From NCBI RefSeq assembly GCF_001610975.1, contig NZ_CP013342.1, positions 62,001 to 126,000 of the forward strand: a stretch of DNA of 64,000 nucleotides, in the 5' to 3' direction. The position numbers and the translations under genes are program-made. This document shows positions 27,023 to 38,519 of the stretch, in pieces (positions within the stretch are counted from its first letter, which is position 1; every line of letters starts with the position of its first letter). The notes below the pieces were generated by a model that was given only the letters and a program-made list of their open reading frames with translations, was not told where the DNA came from and did no database searches. Origin of the DNA: Sphingopyxis terrae subsp. terrae NBRC 15098. GTDB taxonomy: Bacteria; Pseudomonadota; Alphaproteobacteria; Sphingomonadales; Sphingomonadaceae.

Positions 27023-28326
27023 TTCTTCTGCTTCCTTTTCTTTGCGGTTTCGACAACCGCGCGCAGCAGCGGCGAAACGCCGCCGGCGACCGGCGCCTCG
27101 ATACCCACGGCACCGGTTAGCGGATCGATCCGGTCGCCGATCCGGTGCAACGCATCCTCGGCATCGACCGCTTCCGCGTCGCGTTTCTCACCCAGCAAAT
27201 CGCGCCCCGCCGCACCGGCGCCCAGATCGCCGAAGCGCCGCCGCGCCGCCGCCTGACCGACCGGGTCGCTGCCAGCCGACCAGCCCTCTTCTTCGGGGCG
27301 GTCGGGCGCCCCCGCCTTGGCCGCACCATCCGAATTGCCTTCCGGCGGCGCGTCCCGATTGCTCCGATCCGATCCGCCATTGTCGTTGGCGTTGCTGTCG
27401 TTGCTGGCCGAGCGATCTTCGCTATCGGCGCCCGACTTGTCCTTCTGGCTGTTCGGGGCTTCGCGTCCGGAGTTGTTTGCCGGCGCCTCATTCTGGTTTC
27501 GATCGACCGACCTGTCCGATCCCGAGCCCCCCGAATTGCCCCGCGCGGGAAGATTCCTCGCCGACCCGCCGGTGGTGTCGCGGCCGCCGCCTGCATTTCC
27601 ATTCTCGGCAGGACCACCGTTCGAGCGCCGGTTGCCGTTGCCATTGGCGTTTTCGGACCGACCGCCGCTAGCGCCGCCGAAGGAGTTGAGTGCGCCCTCG
27701 ATCCCGGTGCTGCCCGAATTGGTGCCGCCCTGCGCCGAGTTGCCGCCGCTGCCACCGTTGCTGTTGCCGCCCAGCCCGGCCGCCGAATTGAGCAGACCGG
27801 CGCTAGCCCCCAAATTGCCGTCGCCGGCAGAATTGCGGCCGGAACCGCCGGTGGGTCCACCATTGCCATTATCGGGCATGACGACCGCGCGATCATAGCC
27901 GCGCTCGACATCGGCGGCCGACGCCCCGCCGGCACTGCCAAGACGGGATTGGGGCGCGCCCGCGGCTCCGCTGCGCGGCCCGCCCGCGCCCGGCAAAGCC
28001 CGACCCGAACCGTTGCCCAAGGCTGCGGCATCCCGATTGCCATCGCGTGCGTCCAAATCTGCGGAAAGTTCCGGCGTCTGCCCGCTCCCCGCGCGCGCAG
28101 CTCGATTGGAGCCTTGCAAAATCCTAGTCGGCTGTGCCGCGACGGTGGGGACGCCACTTGCCCGGCGCGGCGCCACCACCGGCCCGTTCGGAGAGCTCGC
28201 CTGCGCCGATTCATCTTCGGGTGGCTCGCTCGCTGCGGCGAATTGTGCGCGGCATTCGGGCGCCGAACCAAGCACGGCAACCAATGCCAATGCGGTCCAA
28301 TAACCCGGCCTTACCCCGTTCTGCAA
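27019..28326 (-). CDS. Secreted Gly/Asn/Ser-rich low-complexity protein
   Basis: The best start is a TTG at 28326: it follows a strong ribosome site (gggaggaagacg) and gives a classic signal peptide (GYWTALALVAVLGSAPECRAQ, as a pattern). The upstream ATG at 28374 has no ribosome site. The 435-residue product is mostly Gly, Asn, Ser and Asp without fixed repeat length, ending in a compact domain of about 60 residues and a Lys/Arg tail. It is probably an extended surface or matrix protein; the function is unknown. It is coupled to the discoidin-fold gene. Confidence 0.6.
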   Translation of the reverse strand: MQNGVRPGYWTALALVAVLGSAPECRAQFAAASEPPEDESAQASSPNGPVVAPRRASGVPTVAAQPTRILQGSNRAARAGSGQTPELSADLDARDGNRDAAALGNGSGRALPGAGGPRSGAAGAPQSRLGSAGGASAADVERGYDRAVVMPDNGNGGPTGGSGRNSAGDGNLGASAGLLNSAAGLGGNSNGGSGGNSAQGGTNSGSTGIEGALNSFGGASGGRSENANGNGNRRSNGGPAENGNAGGGRDTTGGSARNLPARGNSGGSGSDRSVDRNQNEAPANNSGREAPNSQKDKSGADSEDRSASNDSNANDNGGSDRSNRDAPPEGNSDGAAKAGAPDRPEEEGWSAGSDPVGQAAARRRFGDLGAGAAGRDLLGEKRDAEAVDAEDALHRIGDRIDPLTGAVGIEAPVAGGVSPLLRAVVETAKKRKQKK

Positions 28327-28666
28327 CGTCTTCCTCCCATCCCGTCCTCTTGTCGGACCGGCGGCACAAGGCATGCGCAGCGATCCGACAAACCGTTAGA
28401 CGAGACGGCGATGCAAAAGCGGACATGGGCCGCGGAGATCGATGCCCGGTCCGCCCCGTGCCACGCGACGTTTCATCAACGGAAGCGCACGGGTTAGGCC
28501 CGTGCCGCGGTGGTAAGGAGTAGGACAAGCGTTGCGTCCGCAGACGGCGAGGCTCTCGATCGGCGCGGCGCTTATCGGCATCGCGCGCCGCCTTCACGAT
28601 AAAGCCGCTTGCTCCGCTCGCTTTCCCCGATACGATCCCGCGGATTGCCCGAGGCAGGAGCCGACG
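28327..28666. other. Divergent intergenic region with a short palindrome
   Basis: 340 bp between the low-complexity gene and the symporter-kinase gene. I see no gene. A 7-bp inverted repeat (gcacggg at 28487-28493, cccgtgc at 28499-28505) lies about 160 bp upstream of the kinase start and could be an operator or a chance match. The ribosome site ggcaggag precedes the ATG at 28667. Confidence 0.4.
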
Positions 28667-31600
28667 ATGAGTTTGCAGTCCGCGGCGCTGCTGGCGCTGG
28701 CCATGATCCTGCTGTTGTTCGTCATTGCGGCGCTCGTCGAGACGCGTGGTGCGGCGCTCGCGCGGCGTCCCGCCCTGCGCCACCGTGCCTATACGCTGGC
28801 GCTCGGCGTCTATTGCACGAGTTGGACCTTCTATGGTGCGGTCGGCAGCGCGGTGCGCGACGGGTGGAGCTATTTGCCCATCTATGCGGCGCCGATGCTG
28901 CTGCTGCTCGCCGCGCCGCGCTTTCTGCGTCGCCTGTCGGAAGCGGTCCACGAGGAGCAAGCAACGACCGTATCGGACTTCATCGCTGCGCGCTTCGGCC
29001 ACGATGTCGTCGTCGCGCGGCTGGTGACGGTGATCGCGCTGCTCGGCACCATTCCCTATATCGCGTTGCAGCTTCGCTCAATCGGCGCCGCGCTCAGCAT
29101 CGTGTCGGGCGCCGAAGTCGCGGCGCAGGCGATGCTGGTCGCGGCACCGCTGCTGGCGCTGTTCGCAATCCTGTTCGGGGCGCGGCGGTTCGAACTCGCG
29201 GGTCGCAGCGAAGGGCTGCTCTACGCGATCGGCCTTGAATCGGCGATCAAGCTGCTTGCGCTCGTCGCGGTCGCGGGCGTGGCGGTGGCCGTACTCGCCG
29301 CCACCCCGCCGCAACGCGTGATCGAGGGCTTTTCGGCGCTGCAATCGCGGTTCGAGCCGCAAGGACTGACGCTCAATGTCGCGATCATCTTCCTGATCGC
29401 GATGCCCGCCATCCTGTCCTTGCCGCGGCAATTCTACATGGGACTGGTCGAAGCGCGCCAGCCCGACGATCTCGTGCGTGCCCGCTTCGGCCTTGCCGCC
29501 TATCTCGGCACGATGGCGATCGTCGTCCTGCCGATCGCACTCGCGGGGTTGACCGTGCTTGGCCCGGCGATCGCCCCGGACGTCTATGTGCTCGAACTGC
29601 CCGCGGCCGAAGGCTTCGGCTTCGTTCTCGCAGCGGCGTTGCTCGGCGGGGTCAGCGCGGCGGCGTCGATGGCGATCGTCGATTCGACCGCGCTGGCGAC
29701 GATGGTATCGAACGACCTTGTCTTCCCGACGCTGATGCGCGCGCCGGCGACGACCGAATCGGGGGCGATCGGGCGGCGGATGCTGACGATCCGGCGGCTG
29801 TCGATCCTTGCGATCCTGACAATGGGACTCGTTTGGGCTCTGCTCGTTTCGGCACAGGATTCGCTCGCCTCCATCGGCCTCATCGCCTTTGCCGCCATGG
29901 CGCAGTTCACCCCGCATCTCATCCTCGCGGCAACCGGCAAGGGCCGCGATTCACTCGCGGCACGCGCCAGCCTTTCGGTGGGATTGGCGCTCTGGCTCTA
30001 CACGCTCGCATTGCCGCCGGTCGTCCCGACAGCGTGGCTCGACGCGCTGGCGGGGACCGCTATCGATCCGCTGCGCCTGCTCGGGATCGGCGGCGCCGCG
30101 CCACTCTCGCACGGCGTCATCTGGAGCGTCGGCGCCAATCTGATCGTCTATGCCGCGATCGCCGCGCGCAAGGTGCAAACGCCGCCGCTGCCGCGCTTCG
30201 TCCGCGCGCAGCGGCCGATCACCAACCTCGCCGATCTTGCGCAGCTCACCGGAAGCTTCGTCGGCGAGGAACAGGCGGGCAAGGCCTTTCCGGGCGCCGA
30301 TCGCAGCCATCCGGTGGACCGGCAGGCGGCACAGCGCGCCCGCGAACTGATCGCGCAGGTCGTGGGTGCCTCTTCGGCACGCGCGCTCGTCGCCTCTGCG
30401 CTCGCGGGCGGCCAGCTCAGCTTCCACGAAGTCACGCGGCTGCTCGACGAAGGGGGTCAGAGCCTGCGCTTTTCGCGCCGGCTGCTCGCCGCGACCTTCG
30501 AAAATGTCGGCGCCGGAATTAGCGTCGTTGATGCCGACCTCAACCTCGTCGCATGGAACAGCCGCTACCTTGAACTGTTCAACTATCCTCCCGGTCTGGT
30601 TCGCGTCGGCGTACCCGTCGCCGATCTCATCCGGCATAATGCCGAACAGGGCGATTTCGGACCGGGCGATGTAGCACATCATGTCGAAAAGCGGCTCGAA
30701 CATCTGCGCCGCGGGCAGGAACACAGCGTCGAACGGCACCGCAACGACGGCCGCGTCATCAAGATCGTCGGCGGATCGATGCCCGGCGGCGGCTATGTCA
30801 TGTCCTTCACCGACATCAGCGAAGAAGCCCGGATGCGCGAAGAATTGCGCCGCACGCTCGAGGAGCTCGAACAGCGGGTCACCGATCGCACGCGCGAGCT
30901 CAGCGATGCCAACCGCCGCCTCGCGCGGACCGATCAGGACAAGACGCGCTTTCTCGCTGCGGCGAGCCATGATCTTCTGCAGCCGCTCCATGCCGCGCGG
31001 CTGTTTACCGCCGCGCTCGGGCGCGATGCGAGCGCGGCGCAGCACGACCTGATCGGCCGCGTCGAAAGCGCGCTGGTGGCGGCGGAAGACCTGCTACGCT
31101 CGCTGCTCGATATCAGCCGGCTCGACGCAGGCGGGGTGACGCCCGAACCCGCAGCCATCGCGCTTGCGCCGTTTCTGGGCGATCTCGCCGAAACCTTCCG
31201 TCCGATGGCGGAAGCCAAGGGCCTCCGACTACGCATCGGCGCGATGCCGGGCACCGTCGAAAGCGACGCCGGGCTGCTCCGATCGGTGATGCAGAATTTC
31301 ATCGGCAATGCGGTGCGCTACACCGCGCGCGGCGGCGTCCTTATCGGTGTAAGGCGGCGCGGCGCCGATTGGCGGATCGACGTCATCGACACCGGCGTCG
31401 GCATCGCCGAGGCACAGATCGAGGATATATTCTCCGAATTCGTGCGGCTCGGCGAGGTGGAGGTCGAGGGTCTTGGGCTCGGCCTTGCCCTCGTGCGCCG
31501 CATCGTGCGGCTGCTCGGCGGGCGGATCGAGGTGCGATCGGCGCCCGGTCGCGGCAGCCGCTTCAGCCTCTATCTGCCAGCCGCCGAGTCCGGCGAAGCG

Positions 31601-32017
31601 CCGACCGCGTTCCCGAAGATCGCAGCGACGGGAGACCGGGCGCCGCAGTCGCTGCGCGTTCTGGCGGTCGATAATGACGAGCGCATCGTCGAGGCGAGCC
31701 TCGCCCTGCTCGCGCGCATGGGCCACGATGCGGTTGGCGCGCGCGGGCCGGGCGATGCTCTCTCAGCGCCGGGACGTTTCGATGCAGCACTCGTCGATTA
31801 TCAGCTGGATGACGGCGCCAACGGGCTCGACCTGATCGCGCAGCTGCAGATGCAGCACCCCGGTCTCCCAGCGCTTCTGGTGACGGCGGAAAATGGCGCT
31901 GCCATGCGCGCCCGCGCGGCCGAACTGGGGGTGACGATCCTTGCCAAACCCGTCGCGGCGGGCGCGATCGAGGGTTTTCTGACGGCGCTGTCAGTGCGCG
32001 AGATCGAGCCCGAGTGA
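28667..32017 (+). CDS. crbS: CrbS-type Na+/solute symporter - hybrid histidine kinase
   Basis: The 1116-residue protein has about 13 transmembrane helices in the first 480 residues with the sodium/solute symporter pattern, then a PAS domain (about 610-720), a coiled coil, HisKA with phospho-acceptor His near 768 (ASHDLLQPLH), HATPase_c (N-box NFIGNAVRY, GLGLGLALV) and a receiver domain with Asp near 1043. This matches CrbS/MxtR sensors of the acetate switch, which respond to acetate or its metabolism. The ATG at 28667 has a strong ribosome site. The gene converges on its regulator gene, overlapping it by 27 bp. Confidence 0.92.
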   Translation: MSLQSAALLALAMILLLFVIAALVETRGAALARRPALRHRAYTLALGVYCTSWTFYGAVGSAVRDGWSYLPIYAAPMLLLLAAPRFLRRLSEAVHEEQATTVSDFIAARFGHDVVVARLVTVIALLGTIPYIALQLRSIGAALSIVSGAEVAAQAMLVAAPLLALFAILFGARRFELAGRSEGLLYAIGLESAIKLLALVAVAGVAVAVLAATPPQRVIEGFSALQSRFEPQGLTLNVAIIFLIAMPAILSLPRQFYMGLVEARQPDDLVRARFGLAAYLGTMAIVVLPIALAGLTVLGPAIAPDVYVLELPAAEGFGFVLAAALLGGVSAAASMAIVDSTALATMVSNDLVFPTLMRAPATTESGAIGRRMLTIRRLSILAILTMGLVWALLVSAQDSLASIGLIAFAAMAQFTPHLILAATGKGRDSLAARASLSVGLALWLYTLALPPVVPTAWLDALAGTAIDPLRLLGIGGAAPLSHGVIWSVGANLIVYAAIAARKVQTPPLPRFVRAQRPITNLADLAQLTGSFVGEEQAGKAFPGADRSHPVDRQAAQRARELIAQVVGASSARALVASALAGGQLSFHEVTRLLDEGGQSLRFSRRLLAATFENVGAGISVVDADLNLVAWNSRYLELFNYPPGLVRVGVPVADLIRHNAEQGDFGPGDVAHHVEKRLEHLRRGQEHSVERHRNDGRVIKIVGGSMPGGGYVMSFTDISEEARMREELRRTLEELEQRVTDRTRELSDANRRLARTDQDKTRFLAAASHDLLQPLHAARLFTAALGRDASAAQHDLIGRVESALVAAEDLLRSLLDISRLDAGGVTPEPAAIALAPFLGDLAETFRPMAEAKGLRLRIGAMPGTVESDAGLLRSVMQNFIGNAVRYTARGGVLIGVRRRGADWRIDVIDTGVGIAEAQIEDIFSEFVRLGEVEVEGLGLGLALVRRIVRLLGGRIEVRSAPGRGSRFSLYLPAAESGEAPTAFPKIAATGDRAPQSLRVLAVDNDERIVEASLALLARMGHDAVGARGPGDALSAPGRFDAALVDYQLDDGANGLDLIAQLQMQHPGLPALLVTAENGAAMRARAAELGVTILAKPVAAGAIEGFLTALSVREIEPE

Positions 32018-32616
32018 CCGCGCGACAAGGGCCGCCTGGGTGCGGTTGCGAACGTCGAGCTTGCGCATGATCGCGGTCATATGCGCCTTCACCGTCGCCT
32101 CGCTGATTCCCAGATTATGGGCGATCTGCTTGTTGAGCTGGCCGCCGAGCACGGCGAGCAGGACCTTGAGCTGAGTCGGGGTCAGACTGGCGACGGTTTC
32201 GCGAATCTCGTCGGTGGCCGAATCCGGCGCGGGGGAACGCGGCGCCGACCGGCGGCCGATCGCTGCCGCAACCGCCGCCTCGATCGCGCCAAGGTCGCTG
32301 CCCTTGTGCAGAAAACCGATCGCGCCGAATGCCCGCGCCTCATCGGCAGCCGCCGCGCCTTCGGCGCTCGATACGACGAGGATCGGAACGTCGGGACATT
32401 CGGCGTGAAGCAGCGCAATCCCCGAATAGCCGGTCGCGCCGGGCATTTTGAGATCGAGCAGGATCAGCCGGAGATCGGGCGCGGCGGTGGCCGCGGCGAC
32501 CGCTGTGGCGAGCGTTCCGGCCTCCGCAATCGCGGCCTCGGGCAATATTTTTTCGACCGCCAGGCGCAGCGCCTGACGAAAAAGCGGATGGTCGTCCGCA
32601 ACGAGGACGGTTCCTG

Positions 32617-32620
<4 letters not shown>
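31991..32620 (-). CDS. crbR: CrbR-type NarL/FixJ response regulator
   Basis: This 209-residue protein has a receiver domain ([11 protein letters not shown]; phospho-acceptor in LLDLKMPG; conserved Lys in FLHKGS) and a C-terminal LuxR helix-turn-helix ([20 protein letters not shown]). Together with the symporter-kinase it forms the CrbSR/MxtR-ErdR two-component system that controls acetyl-CoA synthetase in proteobacteria. Its start codon overlaps the acs stop, so acs and the regulator are one operon and the regulator would be induced together with its target. Confidence 0.92.
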
Positions 32621-34566
<1,946 letters not shown>

Positions 34567-34643
34567 CGCTTGCTCCTTTTGGTCCGCGTGGACTTTTGCC
34601 GGTCTGCCTAGCGCAAACATCGCCTGCCGCGCTGTTAGACAAA

Positions 34644-34661
34644 GGTCGTAGGTCTACGACC
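34644..34661. promoter_or_regulatory. 18-bp palindrome between acs and the porin gene, candidate CrbR operator
   Basis: ggtcgtag-gt-ctacgacc is a perfect inverted repeat with 8-bp arms. It lies 77 bp before the acs start on one side and 81 bp before the porin start on the other, so one site could control both divergent operons. NarL/FixJ-type regulators bind such short palindromes, and the regulator gene is next to acs. Assignment to CrbR is inference. Confidence 0.6.
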
Positions 34662-34742
34662 ATCGTCCGGATGGCGCCGCGATGGCGCGCGCCGCACTCT
34701 GCCCCGATCCCGAGGTGAACATCGGGAACAGGGAGACGTCAG

Positions 34743-36152
34743 ATGCAAAGGCGAAATACCGCACCCCTCCATCTTTTGCTGGCCGCCACCGCGCTCGTCG
34801 CGCCGGGGACGGCCTTTGCCCAATCGACGCCGCGCGAAGCCGAGCTCGAGGCCCGGCTGGCGAAGCTCGAGGCCGAAATGCAGAGCCTGCGCGCCGATCT
34901 TGCGAGCGCGCGCAGCGATCAGGCAGCGACCGCCGCCGTCGCGCAAGAAGCCGCCGCGAAGAGCGACGCCGCGGCCACGAAGGTCGCGGCGCTGCAGCCG
35001 CAGCCAGCGCAAGCGGCGCCCGCCGACGGTTTCCGTTCGGGCGCAACGACGATCAAGATCGGCGGCTTCATCAAGCTTACCGCGACGAACAGCCGGTTCA
35101 GCGAAGGCGAAGTGGCGACCAACTCGCTCGGCCGCGATTTCTATCTGCCGCAATCGATCCCGGTCGGATCTGGTCCGGCCGCCCGCGTGCAGGATTTCAG
35201 CGCCAAACAATCGCGCCTGTGGCTCAACCTGTCGACCGATGTCGCGGGCCATGCGGTGAAGGGCTATGTCGAAACCGACTTTCAGACATCGCCGGGCACG
35301 CAGGGGTCTCAGCGCACGACCAATGGCTATAATCTCGCGCTGCGGCGCGCCTATATCCAGGTCGACAAATTCACCTTCGGGCAGGACTGGTCGACCTTCC
35401 AATATGTCGGCGCGCTGCCCGAAAGCACCGATTTCGTTGGCGCGACCGAAGGCACGGTGTTCGTCCGCCAGCCGCTTGTCCGCTACTCGGCGCCGCTTGG
35501 TGGCGGCGTGACGCTCCATGCATCAATTGAAAATGCGGAGTCGGGAACCGCCACCCTCGGCGCCCCGGCGCTGGCCGAAAACGGCGACGACAGCATCCCC
35601 GACTTCGCGGCGCGGATCGCCTATGCAGGCAAGCTTGGCGAATTGTCGCTCGCGGGCCTCGCGCGCGAAGTGCGCGTTGCCAATGCCGGCGTCGCGGCAA
35701 AGAATTTCGGCTGGGGCGTCAGCGCCGCGGGCAAAATCTATCTCGCCGCCGACAAGGGCAGCGATATCCGCTTCATGGCGACCTATGGCAGCAATGCCGG
35801 CCGCTATATCGGCCTCAACTTCGCGCCCGATTCGGTCTTCGACCCGGCGACCGGCACCCTTGCCGATGTTCGCGAGTTCGCCGCGCTCGCGGCGGTGCGC
35901 CTCGCCGTGGCGCCGCAGCTCCGGGCCAACCTGATGGGTAGCTACCAGGATGTCGACTATGCGGGTTCGATCCCGCTCGCGACCCTGTCGGGGTTCAACG
36001 ACAAGGCGTGGAGCGCGGCCGCCAACCTTTTCTGGTCACCGGTCAAGAGCATCGACCTTGGCATCGAATATCGCCACGGTGAGCGCGAAATCGTGAGCGG
36101 TGCCAAGGGCCAGCTCGACCGCTTTGAATTTGCCGCAAAATATAGTTTCTAA
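34743..36152 (+). CDS. DcaP-like trimeric outer-membrane porin
   Basis: This 469-residue protein has a signal peptide (cleavage after TAFAQ), an N-terminal coiled coil (about 30-80, LEARLAKLEAEMQSLRADL) and a beta-barrel ending in Phe (FEFAAKYSF), the usual outer-membrane signature. The coiled coil plus a GFIKLTA first strand fits the DcaP-like porins, which take up dicarboxylates and small acids. With the carrier gene starting 26 bp later it probably imports short-chain organic acids. Confidence 0.88.
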   Translation: MQRRNTAPLHLLLAATALVAPGTAFAQSTPREAELEARLAKLEAEMQSLRADLASARSDQAATAAVAQEAAAKSDAAATKVAALQPQPAQAAPADGFRSGATTIKIGGFIKLTATNSRFSEGEVATNSLGRDFYLPQSIPVGSGPAARVQDFSAKQSRLWLNLSTDVAGHAVKGYVETDFQTSPGTQGSQRTTNGYNLALRRAYIQVDKFTFGQDWSTFQYVGALPESTDFVGATEGTVFVRQPLVRYSAPLGGGVTLHASIENAESGTATLGAPALAENGDDSIPDFAARIAYAGKLGELSLAGLAREVRVANAGVAAKNFGWGVSAAGKIYLAADKGSDIRFMATYGSNAGRYIGLNFAPDSVFDPATGTLADVREFAALAAVRLAVAPQLRANLMGSYQDVDYAGSIPLATLSGFNDKAWSAAANLFWSPVKSIDLGIEYRHGEREIVSGAKGQLDRFEFAAKYSF

Positions 36153-36178
36153 ACCGAACAGGGACAGGGAGAGGTTTC

Positions 36179-37846
36179 ATGGCAACGGCATATGACCATT
36201 TGCCCAAGCATCACGAGGCGACGCAGAGCGAAAAGCTCGTCATCACCGCCTCGTCGCTGGGCACCGTTTTCGAATGGTATGATTTTTATCTCTACGGCCT
36301 TCTGGCCACGATCATATCGGCGCAATTCTTTTCCGGCGTCAACGAAACGACCGGCTTTATCTTCGCGCTGGCGGCCTTTGCCGCAGGCTTTGCGGTGCGT
36401 CCCTTCGGGGCGCTGGTGTTCGGGCGGATCGGCGATCTCGTCGGCCGCAAGAACACCTTTCTGGTGACGATGGGCTTGATGGGCCTTTCGACGTTCGTCG
36501 TCGGCCTTCTTCCCTCCTATGCCACGATCGGTGTTGCAGCGCCCATCATGCTCATCGTCATGCGGCTGGTGCAGGGCCTTGCGCTCGGCGGCGAATATGG
36601 CGGCGCGGCGACCTATGTCGCCGAACATGCGCCCAACAACCGGCGCGGGCTTTACACCAGCTTCATCCAGACGACCGCGACGCTCGGCCTGTTCGCGGCG
36701 CTGCTCGTCGTCATCGGCACGCGCACGCTGATCGGCGAAGAAGCGTTCAAGGACTGGGGATGGCGCGTGCCCTTCCTTGTTTCGATCATCCTGCTCGCGG
36801 TGTCGATGTGGATCCGCATGCAGCTTTCCGAAAGCCCGGTCTTTCAGAAGATGAAAGATGAAGGCACGACCTCGAAGGCGCCGCTGACCGAAGCGTTTGG
36901 TCAGTGGAAGAATGCCAAATGGGTTCTCGTCGCGCTGCTCGGCGCGGTCGCCGGCCAGGCGGTGGTCTGGTACACCGGCCAGTTCTACGCGATGTTCTTC
37001 CTTGAAAAGATGCTGCTCGTCGATGGTGCGACGACCAATATCCTGATCGCAATCGCGTTGGCGATCGGTACGCCCTTCTTCATCTTCTTCGGCTGGCTGT
37101 CGGACAAGATCGGGCGCAAGCCGATCATCCTGGTGGGTTGCGCGCTCGCGGTGGTGACCTATTTCCCCGCCTTCCACGCGCTGTCCGAAGCTGCGAACCC
37201 GGCGCTTGCCCGGGCCGAGGCTTCGGCGCCGGTGACGGTGGTGACGAATGACGCCGACTGTTCGCTGCAGTTCGACCCCGTCGGCAAGAACAAGTTCGAC
37301 GCCAAGAGCTGCGACATCGCCAAGGCCTTCCTCGCCAAAAACGCGATCGGCTATGCGAACGTCGCCGCGCCGGCAGGCAGCGTCGCGGTCGTCCGCATCG
37401 GCGCCGAAAGCTTTACCGCTCCCGATCCCGCCAAGGTAACGGGCGACGAACGCAAGGCGGCGATCACCGCCTTTCACGGGCAGATCAAGGATGCGCTGAC
37501 CAAGGCAGGCTATCCGGCAAAGGCCGATCCGGATGCGATCAACAAGCCGATGGTCATCGCCATCCTGACCTATCTCGTCCTTCTCGTGACGATGGTCTAC
37601 GGCCCGATCGCGGCCATGCTGGTGGAATTGTTCCCGACCCGCATCCGCTACACCTCGATGTCGCTGCCCTATCATATCGGCAACGGCTGGTTCGGCGGCT
37701 TCCTGCCGACGACGGCCTTTGCGATGGTCGCGGCAACGGGGGATATCTACTACGGCCTCTGGTATCCGATCGTCATCGCCGCGCTGACGGTGATCGTGGG
37801 GCTATTGTTCCTGCCCGAAACCTTCCGCCGCAATATCGACGCATAG
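36179..37846 (+). CDS. MHS-family MFS transporter, probable organic-acid carrier
   Basis: This 555-residue inner-membrane protein shows the metabolite:H+ symporter signature (GTVFEWYDFYLYG, FGRIGDLVGRKNTF, RLVQGLALGGEYGGA). Most family members have 420-450 residues; this one carries an insertion of about 120 residues (about 340-460, with two cysteines) between late helices, probably periplasmic. Long members with this insertion exist in proteobacteria. The operon with the porin, next to acs and prpE, suggests acetate, propionate or a related acid as substrate. Confidence 0.88.
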   Translation: MATAYDHLPKHHEATQSEKLVITASSLGTVFEWYDFYLYGLLATIISAQFFSGVNETTGFIFALAAFAAGFAVRPFGALVFGRIGDLVGRKNTFLVTMGLMGLSTFVVGLLPSYATIGVAAPIMLIVMRLVQGLALGGEYGGAATYVAEHAPNNRRGLYTSFIQTTATLGLFAALLVVIGTRTLIGEEAFKDWGWRVPFLVSIILLAVSMWIRMQLSESPVFQKMKDEGTTSKAPLTEAFGQWKNAKWVLVALLGAVAGQAVVWYTGQFYAMFFLEKMLLVDGATTNILIAIALAIGTPFFIFFGWLSDKIGRKPIILVGCALAVVTYFPAFHALSEAANPALARAEASAPVTVVTNDADCSLQFDPVGKNKFDAKSCDIAKAFLAKNAIGYANVAAPAGSVAVVRIGAESFTAPDPAKVTGDERKAAITAFHGQIKDALTKAGYPAKADPDAINKPMVIAILTYLVLLVTMVYGPIAAMLVELFPTRIRYTSMSLPYHIGNGWFGGFLPTTAFAMVAATGDIYYGLWYPIVIAALTVIVGLLFLPETFRRNIDA

Positions 37847-37865
37847 GCAGGTTTTTCGGCACGGA

Positions 37866-37899
37866 CCGGGGAGGATGGCGGGTCGCGCATACTCCCCGG
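37866..37899 (+). terminator. Hairpin after the transporter gene
   Basis: Arms ccggggag (37866-37873) and ctccccgg (37892-37899) are perfectly complementary around an 18-base loop, 20 bp after the transporter stop, followed by a pyrimidine-rich stretch with a short T run (ctatttttc). This could terminate the porin-transporter transcript. The long loop makes it only moderately convincing. Confidence 0.4.
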
Positions 37900-37999
37900 A
37901 TTCTTCGCTCTCTATTTTTCGGGGCTTTGCGCTGGATCAAGGCATGATTGGACGCCGGGGCGCAAGAGGCACAGGCTCTTGAACGAAAGGCTCTCTCCC

Positions 38000-38509
38000 A
38001 TGGACACGACGCTTCTGCTTCCCACCCGTTCCGGCATCGACGTGCTGGTGCGCCCCGCCACCGAAGCCGACGAGGCGGCGCTCGTCGATTTCTTCGACCG
38101 CGTCAGCGACGAGGACCGGCGCTTCCGCTTCTTTTCGGCCGGCGCCCACGTCAACCATCGCCAGCTCGAACCACTGATCCACGCCGACCATTATCGCAGC
38201 GAAAGCTTCCTCGGCTTCGACGCGGCGAGCGGCAAGTTGATCGGATCGGCGCTGCTCGCCTGTGATGCGGCGATGGATACCGCCGAAATCGCGGTGTCGG
38301 TGTGCAGCGACTATCGCGGCAAGGGGGTCGGCTGGGCGCTGCTCGATTTCGTCAGCCGCGAGGCCGAACGGCGCGACGTCCGGCGCGCGATCGCGATCGA
38401 GGCGCGCGAAAATCACGCTGCCATCGAACTTGAGCGCGAAAAGGGCTTCGCCCCCGAAGCGTTCGATGGCGACCCGACGCTGGTGGTTCTTGCCAAGACA
38501 TTTCGATAA
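38000..38509 (+). CDS. GNAT-family acetyltransferase, possible Acs/PrpE regulator
   Basis: From the ATG at 38000 this is a 169-residue single-domain GNAT protein with the acetyl-CoA loop YRGKGVGWALL. It lies 10 bp upstream of prpE in the same operon. Acetyltransferases of this superfamily (Pat/AcuA type) inactivate acyl-CoA synthetases by acetylating the catalytic Lys, and both Acs and PrpE here carry that Lys in an SGKI motif. The regulatory role is inferred from context; a TTG start at 37979 would add seven residues. Confidence 0.8.
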   Translation: MDTTLLLPTRSGIDVLVRPATEADEAALVDFFDRVSDEDRRFRFFSAGAHVNHRQLEPLIHADHYRSESFLGFDAASGKLIGSALLACDAAMDTAEIAVSVCSDYRGKGVGWALLDFVSREAERRDVRRAIAIEARENHAAIELEREKGFAPEAFDGDPTLVVLAKTFR

Positions 38510-38519
38510 AGGACGACAG

